Part shown: piece after piece, positions 15,784 through 24,914 of the stretch
How the letters are laid out: every line of letters begins with the position of its first letter
How positions within the stretch are numbered: the stretch's first letter is position 1
Notes under the pieces: model-generated
The model's input: only the letters and a program-made list of their open reading frames with translations
Told to the model about the DNA's origin: nothing
Databases searched by the model: none
Made by a program: the position numbers and the translations under genes
Assembly (NCBI RefSeq): GCF_014217215.1
Contig: NZ_CP056080.1
Coordinates: forward strand, 2,232,001-2,296,000
Source of the DNA: Rothia nasimurium
GTDB lineage: Bacteria > Actinomycetota > Actinomycetes > Actinomycetales > Micrococcaceae
Reading direction: 5' to 3'
Length of the DNA stretch: 64,000 nucleotides

Positions 15784-16410
15784 GTGCTCCAGAACATTAT
15801 CGACTGGGTTATCTCAATCATGGAGGCCATCGGCTCACCCGGTGTTGGCCTTGCCGTTTTCCTTGAGAACGTCTTCCCGCCGATTCCCTCCGAGGTCATT
15901 CTGCCCCTGGCTGGCTTCACTGCCTCGCAGGGCTCCATGAACGTTATCGCAGCCTTCATCTGGGCGACCGTTGGCTCCCTGGCTGGCGCCTACTTCCTCT
16001 ACTACCTGGGTGCCGCTATCGGCGCCAACCGCCTGCGCAAGATTGCAGCCTGGATGTGGCTGGTCAAGGTTGAGGACGTCGATGCCGCCCTGGCCTGGTT
16101 CGATAAGTACGGCAAGGCCTCCATCCTGATCGGCCGCGTGATTCCCGGTATTCGTTCGCTGATTTCGATTCCCGCCGGTATTGACCGTATGAACCCGCTG
16201 ACCTTTGGCCTTTATACCCTGCTGGGTTCATCTGTGTGGAACGCCCTGCTCATTTACTGCGGCTGGATTCTCGGCGAAAACTGGCATGCTGTTGAAGGCG
16301 TCATCGACCAGTACTCCAAGGTGGTGTACGCCCTGGTAGCCCTGGCTCTCGTGGCGATCTTCCTCTGGCTGCTGCGCCGCGCCCGCCAGGAAAAGCACGA
16401 CGTAGCCTAA
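15784..16410 (+). CDS. DedA family membrane protein
   Basis: 208 residues starting at GTG, with AAAGGG 6 nt upstream. It has the DedA/VTT signatures ENVFPPIPSEVILPLAGF, GRVIPGIRSLISIPAG and several hydrophobic helices including two re-entrant-type segments. DedA proteins are implicated in flipping undecaprenyl or phospholipid carriers across the membrane. It is a single gene divergent from metY; the 231-bp gap between them must hold both promoters. Confidence 0.88.
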   Translation: MLQNIIDWVISIMEAIGSPGVGLAVFLENVFPPIPSEVILPLAGFTASQGSMNVIAAFIWATVGSLAGAYFLYYLGAAIGANRLRKIAAWMWLVKVEDVDAALAWFDKYGKASILIGRVIPGIRSLISIPAGIDRMNPLTFGLYTLLGSSVWNALLIYCGWILGENWHAVEGVIDQYSKVVYALVALALVAIFLWLLRRARQEKHDVA

Positions 16411-16443
16411 CGGCGGGCGTCCGCGCACGCTTCTGCGCCCCCA

Positions 16444-17649
16444 CTACTTCCACAAACGATTACGGGCGTGCACCACCGACGGGCGAATCTGAATCCAGTC
16501 GCCGCAGGGCAGGCGCAGGGCCTTCTCGCACCCAGACAGGGCGGTAATAATCGACTCGCAGCGCTGGTTGAACTCGGAGACATGCCCCTTATCCACAATC
16601 TGCCCGGGGAAGTGCCGGTGCATCTTCGACACAGAATCCGATGACTCCTGCAGCCCGTGCCCAGTATGCCCCGGAATATGTTTGACCAGCACCCGGCGCT
16701 CCCGAATGGCCTCGGTCAGCCGCTCCATCTCGTCCAGAACCTGCTGGTTCTGCACCCCCTCGGCAGCCCAGGTGTTGTAGACCCAGCGGTTGTGCGCCAG
16801 GCGCAACACAAAGGTCAACGCCCCCAGCGAATCGGTGTGAATAATCAGCTGGCGGCCACCGTGATAGAAGATATTAAAAGCAGCCAACATCGCCGAGAGC
16901 TCCCCGGTCATAATGTTCGTTGCATCATAGTGGGAGTGGAAGAAGAAGCCGTCTTCACTCACCCCACCGATGCCCATGCGTCCACCCTTTAAATACTTCT
17001 TATTGTTCGTTGACCTGTACGAACAGTCAGTAAAGACACTGTACTCCACCAGCTTCTCAACCGGCAGCTGGGCGGTATTCTTCTCAAACTCGTGGTGGGC
17101 CAGGCGCGAGGCCTCGTCCATGAAGTGGGGCATGAGCTCCCCCGCGGAGGTGCCAATCAGCTTCACGTGAATCTCCCCCAGCGAGTGCGACTCGTAAGGG
17201 TTCATCACCTTATCAATGGAGCGGTACTCCAGAAAGTCGCGGAAGGCCGTGAACTTGCGGAAGAGCAGCTTCAGATAGTGCTTATCGGCGGCCACGGTGA
17301 TGAGGTTGGTCTTGTAGTCCTCGGGGATAACCTCCATCGCGGCCAAGATAGCGCGGCCCAGCATGTCGGTGTGCACGCTGTCGCAGGGGTCCATGAGGCT
17401 GTGGGTCAGGGATTCGGCGATAGGCTCGCTCTCAATCACCTCACGCTCGCCATTCTCACGCGAGATAAAGGCGAAGGACGTCAGCCCCACATGGCAGTCA
17501 CCGGCGGCTCGCACCTGGTCCATGACCACCACAATCACTGCCACGCCCTGCTCGGTAAACCCTGCCGGGTAAGAGCTGGTGTAGTCCGGCGGCTCCCAGG
17601 TCAGCTCACATTTTTTGATATGCGCAGGCGTAATTTCCACATTATTCAT
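16444..17649 (-). CDS. RNase H-fold protein with an unusual N-terminal half
   Basis: 401 residues. The C-terminal ~200 residues have the RNase H catalytic set in order: D208 (VFTDCSY), E250 (MTGELSAML), D273 (IIHTDSLGAL) and D338 (GLQESSDSVSKMHR), with VKHIPGHTGH before the last. This suggests an active RNA-DNA hybrid nuclease. The N-terminal ~170 residues look like a second, decayed copy of the same fold: a beta strand run (VIVVVMD, VGLTSFAFIS) then a helix (DMLGRAILAAMEVI) and another strand (NLITVAADKHYLKLL), without the acid set. Good ribosome site (AGGAG, 7 nt). It stands alone between two convergent neighbours. Confidence 0.75.
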   Translation of the reverse strand: MNNVEITPAHIKKCELTWEPPDYTSSYPAGFTEQGVAVIVVVMDQVRAAGDCHVGLTSFAFISRENGEREVIESEPIAESLTHSLMDPCDSVHTDMLGRAILAAMEVIPEDYKTNLITVAADKHYLKLLFRKFTAFRDFLEYRSIDKVMNPYESHSLGEIHVKLIGTSAGELMPHFMDEASRLAHHEFEKNTAQLPVEKLVEYSVFTDCSYRSTNNKKYLKGGRMGIGGVSEDGFFFHSHYDATNIMTGELSAMLAAFNIFYHGGRQLIIHTDSLGALTFVLRLAHNRWVYNTWAAEGVQNQQVLDEMERLTEAIRERRVLVKHIPGHTGHGLQESSDSVSKMHRHFPGQIVDKGHVSEFNQRCESIITALSGCEKALRLPCGDWIQIRPSVVHARNRLWK

Positions 17650-17798
17650 CTCCTAAGGGGTGTCTATAGTTGTTTTGCTTACTCTTTAAAGCTATATCAA
17701 CTCAGCGTCGTTTTGCCAACAGGTGAGGGGCATCGGGGACCCTCTTCACTCTCTCGGCGAATATCACCGCCCCCGTGCGGAAAACTAAAACCAAACAC

Positions 17799-17844
17799 AA
17801 GGACGCCCCGCCCCGGCTTGCGTAAGCCGGGGCAGGGCGTCCTT
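17799..17844 (-). terminator. Terminator of ilvD built from an inverted GGACGCC pair
   Basis: 21-bp arms 17799-17819 and 17824-17844 with one mismatch and a 4-nt loop. Outer ends are AAGGACGCC/GGCGTCCTT. It lies 22 bp past the ilvD stop, and the minus strand continues T-rich. Confidence 0.85.
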
Positions 17845-17865
17845 ATCTTGGGTGAAAACCGAGGT

Positions 17866-19704
17866 TTACTCGGGGACGATGCGCACTGCGCCCTTATCGG
17901 CGCTGGTGACCATGGAGGCGTAGGCGCGCAGGGCGCTGGAGACCTGGCGTTCGCGGGGCTTGGTGGGCTTCCAGGGGGCAGGGCCCTTCTTGGCACGACG
18001 CTCGGCCAGCACCTCATCGGAGACGTTCACGCGCAGGATGCGGTTGTGAACATCGATCTCAATCTCATCCCCGTGCTCAATCAGGCCCACGGCGCCGCCG
18101 GCAGCAGCCTCGGGAGAAATGTGGCCGATGGAGATACCGGAGGTGCCGCCCGAGAAACGTCCGTCGGTGATCAGGGCGCACTTCTTACCCAGGCCCAGGC
18201 CCTTGAGGTAGGAGGTGGGGTAGAGCATTTCCTGCATGCCGGGGCCGCCCTTGGGGCCCTCGTACTGGATGACGACGATGTCGCCCTCCTTAACGTTCTT
18301 CGACAGGATCTCGAAGACGGCCTCGTCCTGGGACTCCACCACGAAGGCCTTGCCGACAAAGTGGAAGAGTTCTTCGTCGATACCGGCGCTCTTGATGATG
18401 GCACCGTCCTCGGCGATGTTCCCGTAGAGAACGGCCAGGCCGCCGTCCTTGGTGTAGGCGTGCTCAACGGCGCGGATGCAGCCGTTTTCGGCGTCGGTTT
18501 CGTGGGACTCGTACTTGTTGGCGGTGGAGAAGGCCTGGGTGGTGCGGACGCCGCCGGGGGCAGCCAGGAAGAGCTCCTTGGCGGTGTCGGTGGCGGTGCC
18601 GGAGCGGATGTCCCAGTCAGACAGCCACTGTTCCAGGGAGCCGGAGTGCACGGAGTGGACGTCGCGGTTCAGCAGACCGGCGCGATCCAGCTCACCGAGC
18701 AGGGCGGGAATACCGCCTGCGCGGTGCACGTGCTCGATGTGGTACTTGGTGGAGTTGGGGGCTACCTTGGCTAGGCAGGGCACCTTGCGGGAAATCGCGT
18801 CGATGTCGCGCAGGGTGAAGTCAACGCCGGCTTCGTGGGCAACCGCCAGGATGTGCAGAACGGTGTTGGTGGAGCCGCCCATGGCAACGTCCAGGGCCAT
18901 GGCGTTCTCGAAGGCGGCCTTGGTGGCGATGGAGCGGGGCAGTACGGAGTCGTCGTCCTGCTCGTAGTAGCGCTTGGCCAGCTCAACAATCTTAGTGCCC
19001 GCTTCGAGGAAGAGCTGCTTGCGGGCAACCTGGGTGGCCAGGGTGGTGCCGTTGCCGGGCAGGGCCAGACCGATTGCCTCGTTGAGGCAGTTCATGGAGT
19101 TAGCGGTGAACATACCGGCGCAGGAGCCACAGGTGGGGCAGGCGTTCTTCTCAACCTGGGCCAGGGCGTCGTCGCTGACGCTGTCGTCCACGGCCATGAC
19201 CATGGCGTCCACCAGGTCGAGGCGGTGCTCGACGACGCCCTCAATGCCTTCGCCGGATTCCATGGGGCCGCCGGAGACGAAAATGACGGGGATATTCAGG
19301 CGCATCGCCGCCAGGAGCATACCGGGGGTGATCTTGTCACAGTTGGAGATACAGACCAGGGCGTCAGCGCGGTGGGCGTTGACCATGTACTCCACAGAGT
19401 CGGCGATTAGGTCGCGGGAGGGCAGGGAGTAGAGCATACCGTCGTGGCCCATGGCGATACCATCATCAACGGCAATGGTGTTGAATTCTTTGGCAACACC
19501 GCCGGCTTCGCGGATAGCCCCGGCGACCAGCTCGCCCATGTTTTTGAGGTGCACGTGGCCGGGCACGAACTGGGTGAAGGAGTTGGCGATGGCGATGATG
19601 GGCTTGCCGAAGTCGTCGTCGCCCATGCCGGTGGCGCGCCAGAGGGCGCGGGCGCCAGCCATGTTTCTACCGTGGGTGGATGTACGCGAGCGCAGTTCAG
19701 GCAT
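17866..19704 (-). CDS. ilvD: Dihydroxy-acid dehydratase
   Basis: 612 residues, full length. It dehydrates 2,3-dihydroxy-isovalerate and -methylvalerate in valine and isoleucine synthesis. The iron-sulfur cluster cysteines lie in [13 protein letters not shown] (C122) and [19 protein letters not shown] (C195). [13 protein letters not shown] and [29 protein letters not shown] are family blocks. It is a lone gene with a strong terminator; no ilvB, ilvC or leu genes are in the window. Confidence 0.95.
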   Translation of the reverse strand: MPELRSRTSTHGRNMAGARALWRATGMGDDDFGKPIIAIANSFTQFVPGHVHLKNMGELVAGAIREAGGVAKEFNTIAVDDGIAMGHDGMLYSLPSRDLIADSVEYMVNAHRADALVCISNCDKITPGMLLAAMRLNIPVIFVSGGPMESGEGIEGVVEHRLDLVDAMVMAVDDSVSDDALAQVEKNACPTCGSCAGMFTANSMNCLNEAIGLALPGNGTTLATQVARKQLFLEAGTKIVELAKRYYEQDDDSVLPRSIATKAAFENAMALDVAMGGSTNTVLHILAVAHEAGVDFTLRDIDAISRKVPCLAKVAPNSTKYHIEHVHRAGGIPALLGELDRAGLLNRDVHSVHSGSLEQWLSDWDIRSGTATDTAKELFLAAPGGVRTTQAFSTANKYESHETDAENGCIRAVEHAYTKDGGLAVLYGNIAEDGAIIKSAGIDEELFHFVGKAFVVESQDEAVFEILSKNVKEGDIVVIQYEGPKGGPGMQEMLYPTSYLKGLGLGKKCALITDGRFSGGTSGISIGHISPEAAAGGAVGLIEHGDEIEIDVHNRILRVNVSDEVLAERRAKKGPAPWKPTKPRERQVSSALRAYASMVTSADKGAVRIVPE

Positions 19705-20088
19705 CGATAGCTCCCAAGAAAGTTTGTGGTTGGAGGTTTGGGTATTAGTCTACGCCTGTCGGTGCGGCAGTCCACAGGGTGGAAAGCGGGGTTCTCACAT
19801 AGTGAAGATAGGGGCGCACGGCCCCGTCTCCACCCCCTCAAAGGGGACCTGAAAACTTAAAAGGGACCGCATAATATGAGGTCTCTTTTAGGTTTTGCGG
19901 TCCCCTTGCGGTGAGGCAGGCACGCATGACGGGAGTATGACGCGCAGCCGTCACTGTAGTTCATTTTTGAAATGTGCCGTCTTAGACCGAAAAGAGTTTG
20001 GGGGCTTACCGGGTGCGGGTGTTAGCTGGAGTCAAGGCCGCTGACGCAGGCAGCCTCTACAGCCGTAGGACCCACCCAGGAGTACATC
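19705..20088. other. Divergent ilvD/methyltransferase intergenic region
   Basis: 384 bp between divergent starts. It holds palindromic repeat copy 1 (19841-19907) and presumably the promoters of ilvD and the gene at 20089. I see no further gene and no clear operator. Confidence 0.5.
19841..19907. repeat. GGGGACC double-palindrome repeat, copy 1
   Basis: 67 bp, self-complementary over almost its whole length with several mismatches. The outer end is AAGGGGACC and its complement; the inner part is TTAAAAGGGACCGCAT and an imperfect complement. Unlike copies 2-4 it sits upstream of two divergent genes, so it is not simply a terminator. Confidence 0.85.
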
Positions 20089-21294
20089 ATGCCCATCAAC
20101 ACCGACCGTATTCTGACCACCCACGTCGGCTCCCTGCCCCGCAGCGAGCGCCTGATTCGCGCTAATGCCGCCCGCCGCGACGGTAGCATCGACGAGGCGG
20201 ACTTCCAGAAGATTCTGACCGAAGAAACCCAGGCGGTTGTTGACCGCCAGGTAGAGATCGGCATCGACATTGTGAATGACGGTGAGTACGGGCATGCCAT
20301 GAGTCAGGCCGTGGATTACGGCGCCTGGTGGCACTACTCTTTCGCCCGCACCGGTGGCCTGAAACTGCTAACCGAGGGTAACCCCGCCAACGAGGTACAC
20401 CGTTCTGAGCCGGGTAAGCTCAAGTACACCAGCTTTGCTGACCGCCGTGACTGGACCCGTTTTCAGGATTTCTACACCGCGGAGCTCGATCTGGGCAACG
20501 ACCCCGACCGCAGTTTCCCTGTTGCCGTCGCCCCGTTGACCTACCAGGGTCAGGACGAGGTGGGGCGGGACGTCCGCAACCTGGCCGCTGCTACCGATGG
20601 CAAGGGAGCGCACAGTGCTTTTGTTGCTGCCCTGTCGCCCGGGTCAGCGGCCCGCGTGGGTAACCTCTACTACCCCACCGATAAGGAGCACATCTACGCC
20701 TGGGCTGATGTGCTGAAGGAAGAGTACAAGGCCATCACCGATGCCGGCTTTACCCTGCAAATCGACGACCCTTCGGTGGCTGAGGGCTGGGACCAGATTA
20801 ACCCCGAGCCCAGCGTCAGCGATTACCTTGACTTTATCCAGGTGGCGGTTGATGCCCTCAACTACGCGCTTGAGGATATCCCGACTGAGCAGACCCGCTT
20901 CCACCTGTGCTGGGGTTCCTGGCACGGGCCGCACAGCACCGACCTAGAGTTCAAGCACCTGGCCGATACCCTGCTGTCGATTGACGCCGCCGGCTACACC
21001 TTTGAGGCTGCCAACGCGCGCCACGCCCACGAGTGGAAGGTCTGGGAGAACCTGGAGCTGCCCGAGGGCAAGTACGTGATTCCCGGCGTTGTGTCGCACT
21101 CGACCAACCTGATTGAGCACCCCGAGCTGGTGGCCCAGCGCATTGAGCAGTTTGCTCAGGTGGTGGGCAAGGAGAACGTGGTGGCGTCGACCGACTGCGG
21201 TCTGGGCGGACGCCTGCACCCCGACCTGGCTTGGGCCAAGCTGGAGTCGCTGGCCACAGGCGCCCGTATCGCCAGCGAGCGCCTGTTCGGCTAG
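20089..21294 (+). CDS. Cobalamin-independent methionine synthase II family protein
   Basis: 401 residues, equivalent to the C-terminal catalytic barrel of MetE alone. It begins ILTTHVGSLPRSERL. The zinc ligands are expected in FHLCWGSWHG (His and Cys) and in STDCGLGGRLHPD (Cys). Such stand-alone proteins transfer a methyl or alkyl group to a thiol; some are methionine synthases using other donors, others relate to epoxyalkane:CoM transferase. A full MetE is also present at 37822-40152, so this one may have another substrate. It is followed by repeat copy 2 as a likely terminator. Confidence 0.85.
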   Translation: MPINTDRILTTHVGSLPRSERLIRANAARRDGSIDEADFQKILTEETQAVVDRQVEIGIDIVNDGEYGHAMSQAVDYGAWWHYSFARTGGLKLLTEGNPANEVHRSEPGKLKYTSFADRRDWTRFQDFYTAELDLGNDPDRSFPVAVAPLTYQGQDEVGRDVRNLAAATDGKGAHSAFVAALSPGSAARVGNLYYPTDKEHIYAWADVLKEEYKAITDAGFTLQIDDPSVAEGWDQINPEPSVSDYLDFIQVAVDALNYALEDIPTEQTRFHLCWGSWHGPHSTDLEFKHLADTLLSIDAAGYTFEAANARHAHEWKVWENLELPEGKYVIPGVVSHSTNLIEHPELVAQRIEQFAQVVGKENVVASTDCGLGGRLHPDLAWAKLESLATGARIASERLFG

Positions 21295-21318
21295 TTATCT
21301 GGCTAGCCGCCCTACCCA

Positions 21319-21385
21319 AAGGAGACCGCATAACTTAAAAGGGACCTCGTATTACGCGGTCCCTTTTAAGTTATGCGGTCCCCTT
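21319..21385. repeat. GGGGACC double-palindrome repeat, copy 2
   Basis: 67 bp with nearly perfect arms: GACCGCATAACTTAAAAGGG on the left is mirrored on the right. It starts 25 bp after the stop of the 20089 gene and could serve as its terminator. The rest of 21295-21689 holds only the palindrome at 21556-21577 and the treR promoter region. Confidence 0.9.
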
Positions 21386-21555
21386 GTGAGGGATTGAGGG
21401 AGGCGCAAGGACGCTTGTGGGCCGCTAGCTGCGCCCACCGGGTGAGTTTCGCACCACATCTTTTGATTGAGGTGCTCTCGCTAACCGGTATTTTCGCAAG
21501 CCAGAGAGTACCCCGATTGCTTAAAACCTGCATGTAAGCAGCCTGACCAACGTGT

Positions 21556-21577
21556 GACATACATTTACATGTGTGTC
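21556..21577. promoter_or_regulatory. Possible treR operator
   Basis: Imperfect palindrome GACATACAT-TTAC-ATGTGTGTC (8 of 9 pairs) about 110 bp upstream of the GntR-family gene. Many GntR regulators control their own gene through such sites; this assignment is inference. Confidence 0.35.
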
Positions 21578-21689
21578 TCTCGCAAACACCCCACGCGAGT
21601 CCTAGACTATAGGGAAACACAATCACCGTGTATAACGCTCACTCCATCTCGCACAATGTGCTCTTGCACCTGTTACTTAGGGGAACCAA

Positions 21690-22424
21690 ATGGGAAAGTT
21701 TGAACGCATCTACCACGACCTGGCTCGTGACATTGATGAAGGCAAGTACGGCGTGGGCGATCTGCTACCCAGCGAAAAGAAGCTGACCGAAAAGTACAAT
21801 GTCTCCCGTGAGACCGCCCGCAAGGCCCTGGCTATTCTGACCGATCGTGGCTACATCCAGCGCATCATGGGCAAGGGCTCCCTGGTCATCGACCACAAGC
21901 GCTACTCCATTCCCGTGTCTTCACTGGTGAGCTACAAGGAGTTTGCCGAGTCAGCCAGCAGTGACACCCAAACCGAACTGATCGAGCTGGAAGACGCCCT
22001 GCTACCCCACGTACCCTTCCAGGCTCTGACCGACGGTTCAGTTGAGCAGGTTCCCGTCACCCACATCATGCGCGTGCGCCACATGGACGGTGCTCCCGCC
22101 ATTATCGACCACGACTACATCATCAAGAGCGTGGTTGCCGAGATTCCCCGCGAGGTCGCCGAGGACTCCCTCTACCACTACTTCGAGGGTGAGCTGGGCC
22201 TGAACATCGTCTCGTCTGCCAAGCAGATCACCATCGAGCAGGCCACCCCCAACGACGCCAAGTACCTGAACCTGCACGCTGGCGAGTACGTTGCGGTAAC
22301 CACCTCAATCACCGTGCTTGAGGACGGCACCGCCTTCCAGTACACCATCTCCCGCCACCGCGCCGACAAGTTCCGCTACCTGGACTTCGCGCACCGCCGC
22401 CAGGAAATTCCGGTTTCTGAATAA
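21690..22424 (+). CDS. treR: GntR/HutC-family regulator, probable trehalose operon repressor
   Basis: 244 residues. The N-terminal winged helix-turn-helix (about 1-70) has GDLLPSEKKLTEKYNVSRETARKALAILTDRGYIQRIMGKGS, which resembles Bacillus TreR closely in its YIQ-I-GKGS end. The C-terminal ~170 residues are the UTRA effector-binding domain. The adjacent trehalose-6-phosphate hydrolase gene supports a role in trehalose control, with trehalose-6-phosphate the expected inducer. Confidence 0.8.
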   Translation: MGKFERIYHDLARDIDEGKYGVGDLLPSEKKLTEKYNVSRETARKALAILTDRGYIQRIMGKGSLVIDHKRYSIPVSSLVSYKEFAESASSDTQTELIELEDALLPHVPFQALTDGSVEQVPVTHIMRVRHMDGAPAIIDHDYIIKSVVAEIPREVAEDSLYHYFEGELGLNIVSSAKQITIEQATPNDAKYLNLHAGEYVAVTTSITVLEDGTAFQYTISRHRADKFRYLDFAHRRQEIPVSE

Positions 22425-22455
22425 AGTTCCAAATCGGCTGCAATACAGACTGAAG

Positions 22456-22471
22456 AACCTGTTAGACAGGT
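22456..22471. promoter_or_regulatory. Palindrome AACCTGTTAGACAGGT, copy 1
   Basis: A 16-bp sequence with ACCTG/CAGGT arms between treR and treC, just before a terminator hairpin. The identical 16-mer recurs at 46434-46449. Possible binding site of a shared regulator. Confidence 0.4.
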
Positions 22472-22479
22472 AAGGTTAA

Positions 22480-22520
22480 GGAGCGTATCCCGCTTGGCGG
22501 GGTGCGCTTCTTTTCTTTTA
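22480..22520 (+). terminator. Terminator of treR
   Basis: Hairpin GAGCG...CCCGC-TTG-GCGGG...CGCTTC followed by TTTTCTTTT. It lies about 55 bp past the treR stop and implies that treC has its own promoter or is attenuated. Confidence 0.65.
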
Positions 22521-22583
22521 CCCCAGCCCCACCCACCGGGCGCACCCGCCCCAGCACCGGCGTCCTACCCTTTGGAGCACACC

Positions 22584-24245
22584 ATGAGCTTTCACGATAA
22601 GGTCATCTACCAGGTCTACCCCAAGTCCTTCTACGATTCGAGCGGCAACGGCATAGGCGACCTGCGGGGCATCATCGAGAAGGTCCCCTACATTGCCTCG
22701 CTGGGCGTGGATATGGTCTGGTTCAACCCCTTCTTTGTCTCACCGCAAAACGATAACGGCTACGACATCGCCAACTACTACGAGGTAGACCCCGCAATGG
22801 GCACCATGGCGGACGCCGAAGAGCTGATTGCTGCCCTGGGGCGCGAGGGCATCGGGGTTATGTTCGATATGGTACTCAACCACGTCTCTACCGAGCACGA
22901 GTGGTTCCAGCGGGCACTGGCTGGGGAGAAGGAGTACCAGGATTTCTTCTACCTACGCCCAGCACAGGCGGACGGCTCCCTACCAACCAACTGGGAGTCC
23001 AAGTTCGGCGGCCCCTGCTGGTCACAGTTTGGCGACACCGATCTCTACTACATGCACCTCTACGACGTGACCCAGGCAGACCTCAACTGGCACAACCCTA
23101 AGGTGCGCGAAGAGCTCTTCAAGGTAGTCAATTTCTGGAAGGACAAGGGAGTTCGCGGCTTCCGCTTCGATGTGCTCAACGTGATTGGCAAGGCCGAGGA
23201 CCTGCGGGACGCCGCCCCCGGCGAAAATGACAAGCTCATCTACACCGACACCGAGCGCGTGCACCCCTGGGTACAGGAGCTGCACCGGGCCACCTTTGGC
23301 GACACCGAGGGCACCGTGACCGTGGGTGAGATGTCGTCAACCACCATCGACAGCAGCGTGCGCTACACCAACCCGGCTAATGAAGAACTGGATATGGTCT
23401 TTTCCTTCCACCACCTCAAGGTGGACTATGACGGGGCCGAAAAGTGGTCTGACGTGCCCTTCGACTTCATGGCGCTCAAGGGCCTGCTGACCGACTGGGC
23501 AGTCGGTATCCAGGCAGGGGGCGGCTGGCAGGCGTCCTTCTGGAACAACCACGACCAGCCGCGCGCCATCAACCGCTTTGGCGATGTGGAGCACTACCAC
23601 GCTGAGTCCGCCACCATGCTCGCTGCCGCCGTGCACCTGACTCGCGGTACCCCCTACATCTACCAGGGTGAAGAAATCGGCATGGTTGACCCGGTCTACT
23701 CGTCGATGGCTGACTACGTGGACGTTGAATCCCACAACGCCTTTGACATTCTGCGGGCGCGCGGCGTGAGCGAGGACGAAGCCTTCCGTATCGTCACCAA
23801 GAAGTCCCGCGACAACTCGCGCACCCCCATGCAGTGGGACGCCTCTGAGTTCGCCGGCTTCTCTCAGGTGAAGCCCTGGCTGATGCCCACCTCGCAGACT
23901 GAAATTAACGTTGAACGCGAAGAGGCGGAGGGCGTCATTCTGCCCTTCTACCGGGAGCTGGTGCGCCTGCGCCACGAGATGCCCCTGATTGCTGAGGGGT
24001 CCTACGAGCCCTTTGCCCGGGAGCACGAGAGCGTCTACGGTTTTGTGCGCGAGCACGAGGGCCAGCGCCTGCTGGTACTCTGCAATTTCTACGGTGAGGA
24101 CGCCGCCGTGCACCTGCCCGCGGAGTTCGCGGCGGGGTCGGCGCTCCTGTGTAATTACAAGAATGAGCCCGCACTGGACGCCGCCACTGACGCAGGTACC
24201 CTTACCCTGCGGCCCTATGAGGCGGTAGCGGTACTGGCCGGCTAG
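22584..24245 (+). CDS. treC: Trehalose-6-phosphate hydrolase-like GH13 enzyme
   Basis: 553 residues. GH13 catalytic regions are all present: DMVLNH (H100), GFRFDVLN (nucleophile D196), VGEMSS (acid E249) and NNHDQPR (D324). QVYPKSFYDSSGNGIGDLRGI, NGYDIANY, NWESKFGG and YMHLY...QADLNW match TreC, which splits trehalose-6-phosphate to glucose and glucose-6-phosphate. A plain oligo-1,6-glucosidase is the alternative. The start at 22584 has GGAG about 6 nt upstream and removes a 30-residue proline-rich extension. No trehalose PTS gene is in the window. The stop overlaps that of the convergent TetR gene. Confidence 0.85.
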   Translation: MSFHDKVIYQVYPKSFYDSSGNGIGDLRGIIEKVPYIASLGVDMVWFNPFFVSPQNDNGYDIANYYEVDPAMGTMADAEELIAALGREGIGVMFDMVLNHVSTEHEWFQRALAGEKEYQDFFYLRPAQADGSLPTNWESKFGGPCWSQFGDTDLYYMHLYDVTQADLNWHNPKVREELFKVVNFWKDKGVRGFRFDVLNVIGKAEDLRDAAPGENDKLIYTDTERVHPWVQELHRATFGDTEGTVTVGEMSSTTIDSSVRYTNPANEELDMVFSFHHLKVDYDGAEKWSDVPFDFMALKGLLTDWAVGIQAGGGWQASFWNNHDQPRAINRFGDVEHYHAESATMLAAAVHLTRGTPYIYQGEEIGMVDPVYSSMADYVDVESHNAFDILRARGVSEDEAFRIVTKKSRDNSRTPMQWDASEFAGFSQVKPWLMPTSQTEINVEREEAEGVILPFYRELVRLRHEMPLIAEGSYEPFAREHESVYGFVREHEGQRLLVLCNFYGEDAAVHLPAEFAAGSALLCNYKNEPALDAATDAGTLTLRPYEAVAVLAG

Positions 24246-24772
24246 CCCTTGAGCTGCTCCACGATCTCCAGCAGGGCATCCATGTCGCCACTGAGGGCAA
24301 GGTTGGGGCGGGACTCACTACTGGCGACCGCCGCGTTGTAGTAGAGCCCGTCCCCCATCAGCAAGATAGCGCGCGCCACCGCATCCGAGGGCACCTCGGC
24401 CCGAATCATCTCAAACCAGCGACCCTGGATCCTGTCATAGACCCCGGCGACCTTCTCGGCGGCGTCCTGACGCAGACGCGAGGCGGCCACAAAAACCCGA
24501 TCAAAAGGGGTGTCCTGGTACATGGAGGTGCGCACATAGTAGGCGCAGGCCCCGGCAGGGTCATCTGCCATGGCCTTGAAATCCCGCTCAGCGAGCGCCC
24601 AGGCCCGCTCCAACAGCCCGTCGATCAAGGCGCTCTTATCGGGGAAGTGGTAGAGCAGGCCACCCTTCGACACCCCGGCACGGGAGGCAATAGCGTTCAT
24701 GGACGCCGCCCGCTCCCCCTCTTCAATGAGCAGGGCTTCGTAGGCGTCGAGGATTTTTTCGCGAGAACTCAT
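24242..24772 (-). CDS. TetR-family repressor of the adjacent efflux gene
   Basis: 176 residues. N-terminal helix-turn-helix: MNAIASRAGVSKGGLLYHFPDKSALIDGLL (about 24-53). The C-terminal helical ligand-binding domain is TetR_C-like. It is divergent from the MFS pump gene at 24915, with a good palindromic operator between them. It probably represses the pump until a toxic ligand binds. Its 3' end overlaps the treC stop by 4 bp. Confidence 0.88.
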   Translation of the reverse strand: MSSREKILDAYEALLIEEGERAASMNAIASRAGVSKGGLLYHFPDKSALIDGLLERAWALAERDFKAMADDPAGACAYYVRTSMYQDTPFDRVFVAASRLRQDAAEKVAGVYDRIQGRWFEMIRAEVPSDAVARAILLMGDGLYYNAAVASSESRPNLALSGDMDALLEIVEQLKG

Positions 24773-24808
24773 GTGTTCAACCCTACCGGGCTAGCACTTG
24801 AAAACAAA

Positions 24809-24822
24809 ACCGTCCAGACGGT
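24809..24822. promoter_or_regulatory. TetR-type operator in the divergent promoter
   Basis: ACCGTC-CA-GACGGT is a perfect palindrome of the kind bound by TetR regulators. It lies between TTGAAA (24798-24803) and TACAGT (24822-24827), a plausible -35/-10 pair for the pump gene, so binding would block transcription. Confidence 0.6.
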
Positions 24823-24914
24823 ACAGTAATCTGTATTGAACTAAAGCTACCGACGCAACACCCGCACCCAGCGGGCACCCAACCCCAGGTAGCCGTCCTC
24901 ACGAAAGAGCAGAC

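Noticed and set aside
17092-18774. 560-residue plus-strand open frame
   Set aside because: It runs antisense through the RNase H-like gene start, the intergenic terminator and most of ilvD; no family is recognisable.
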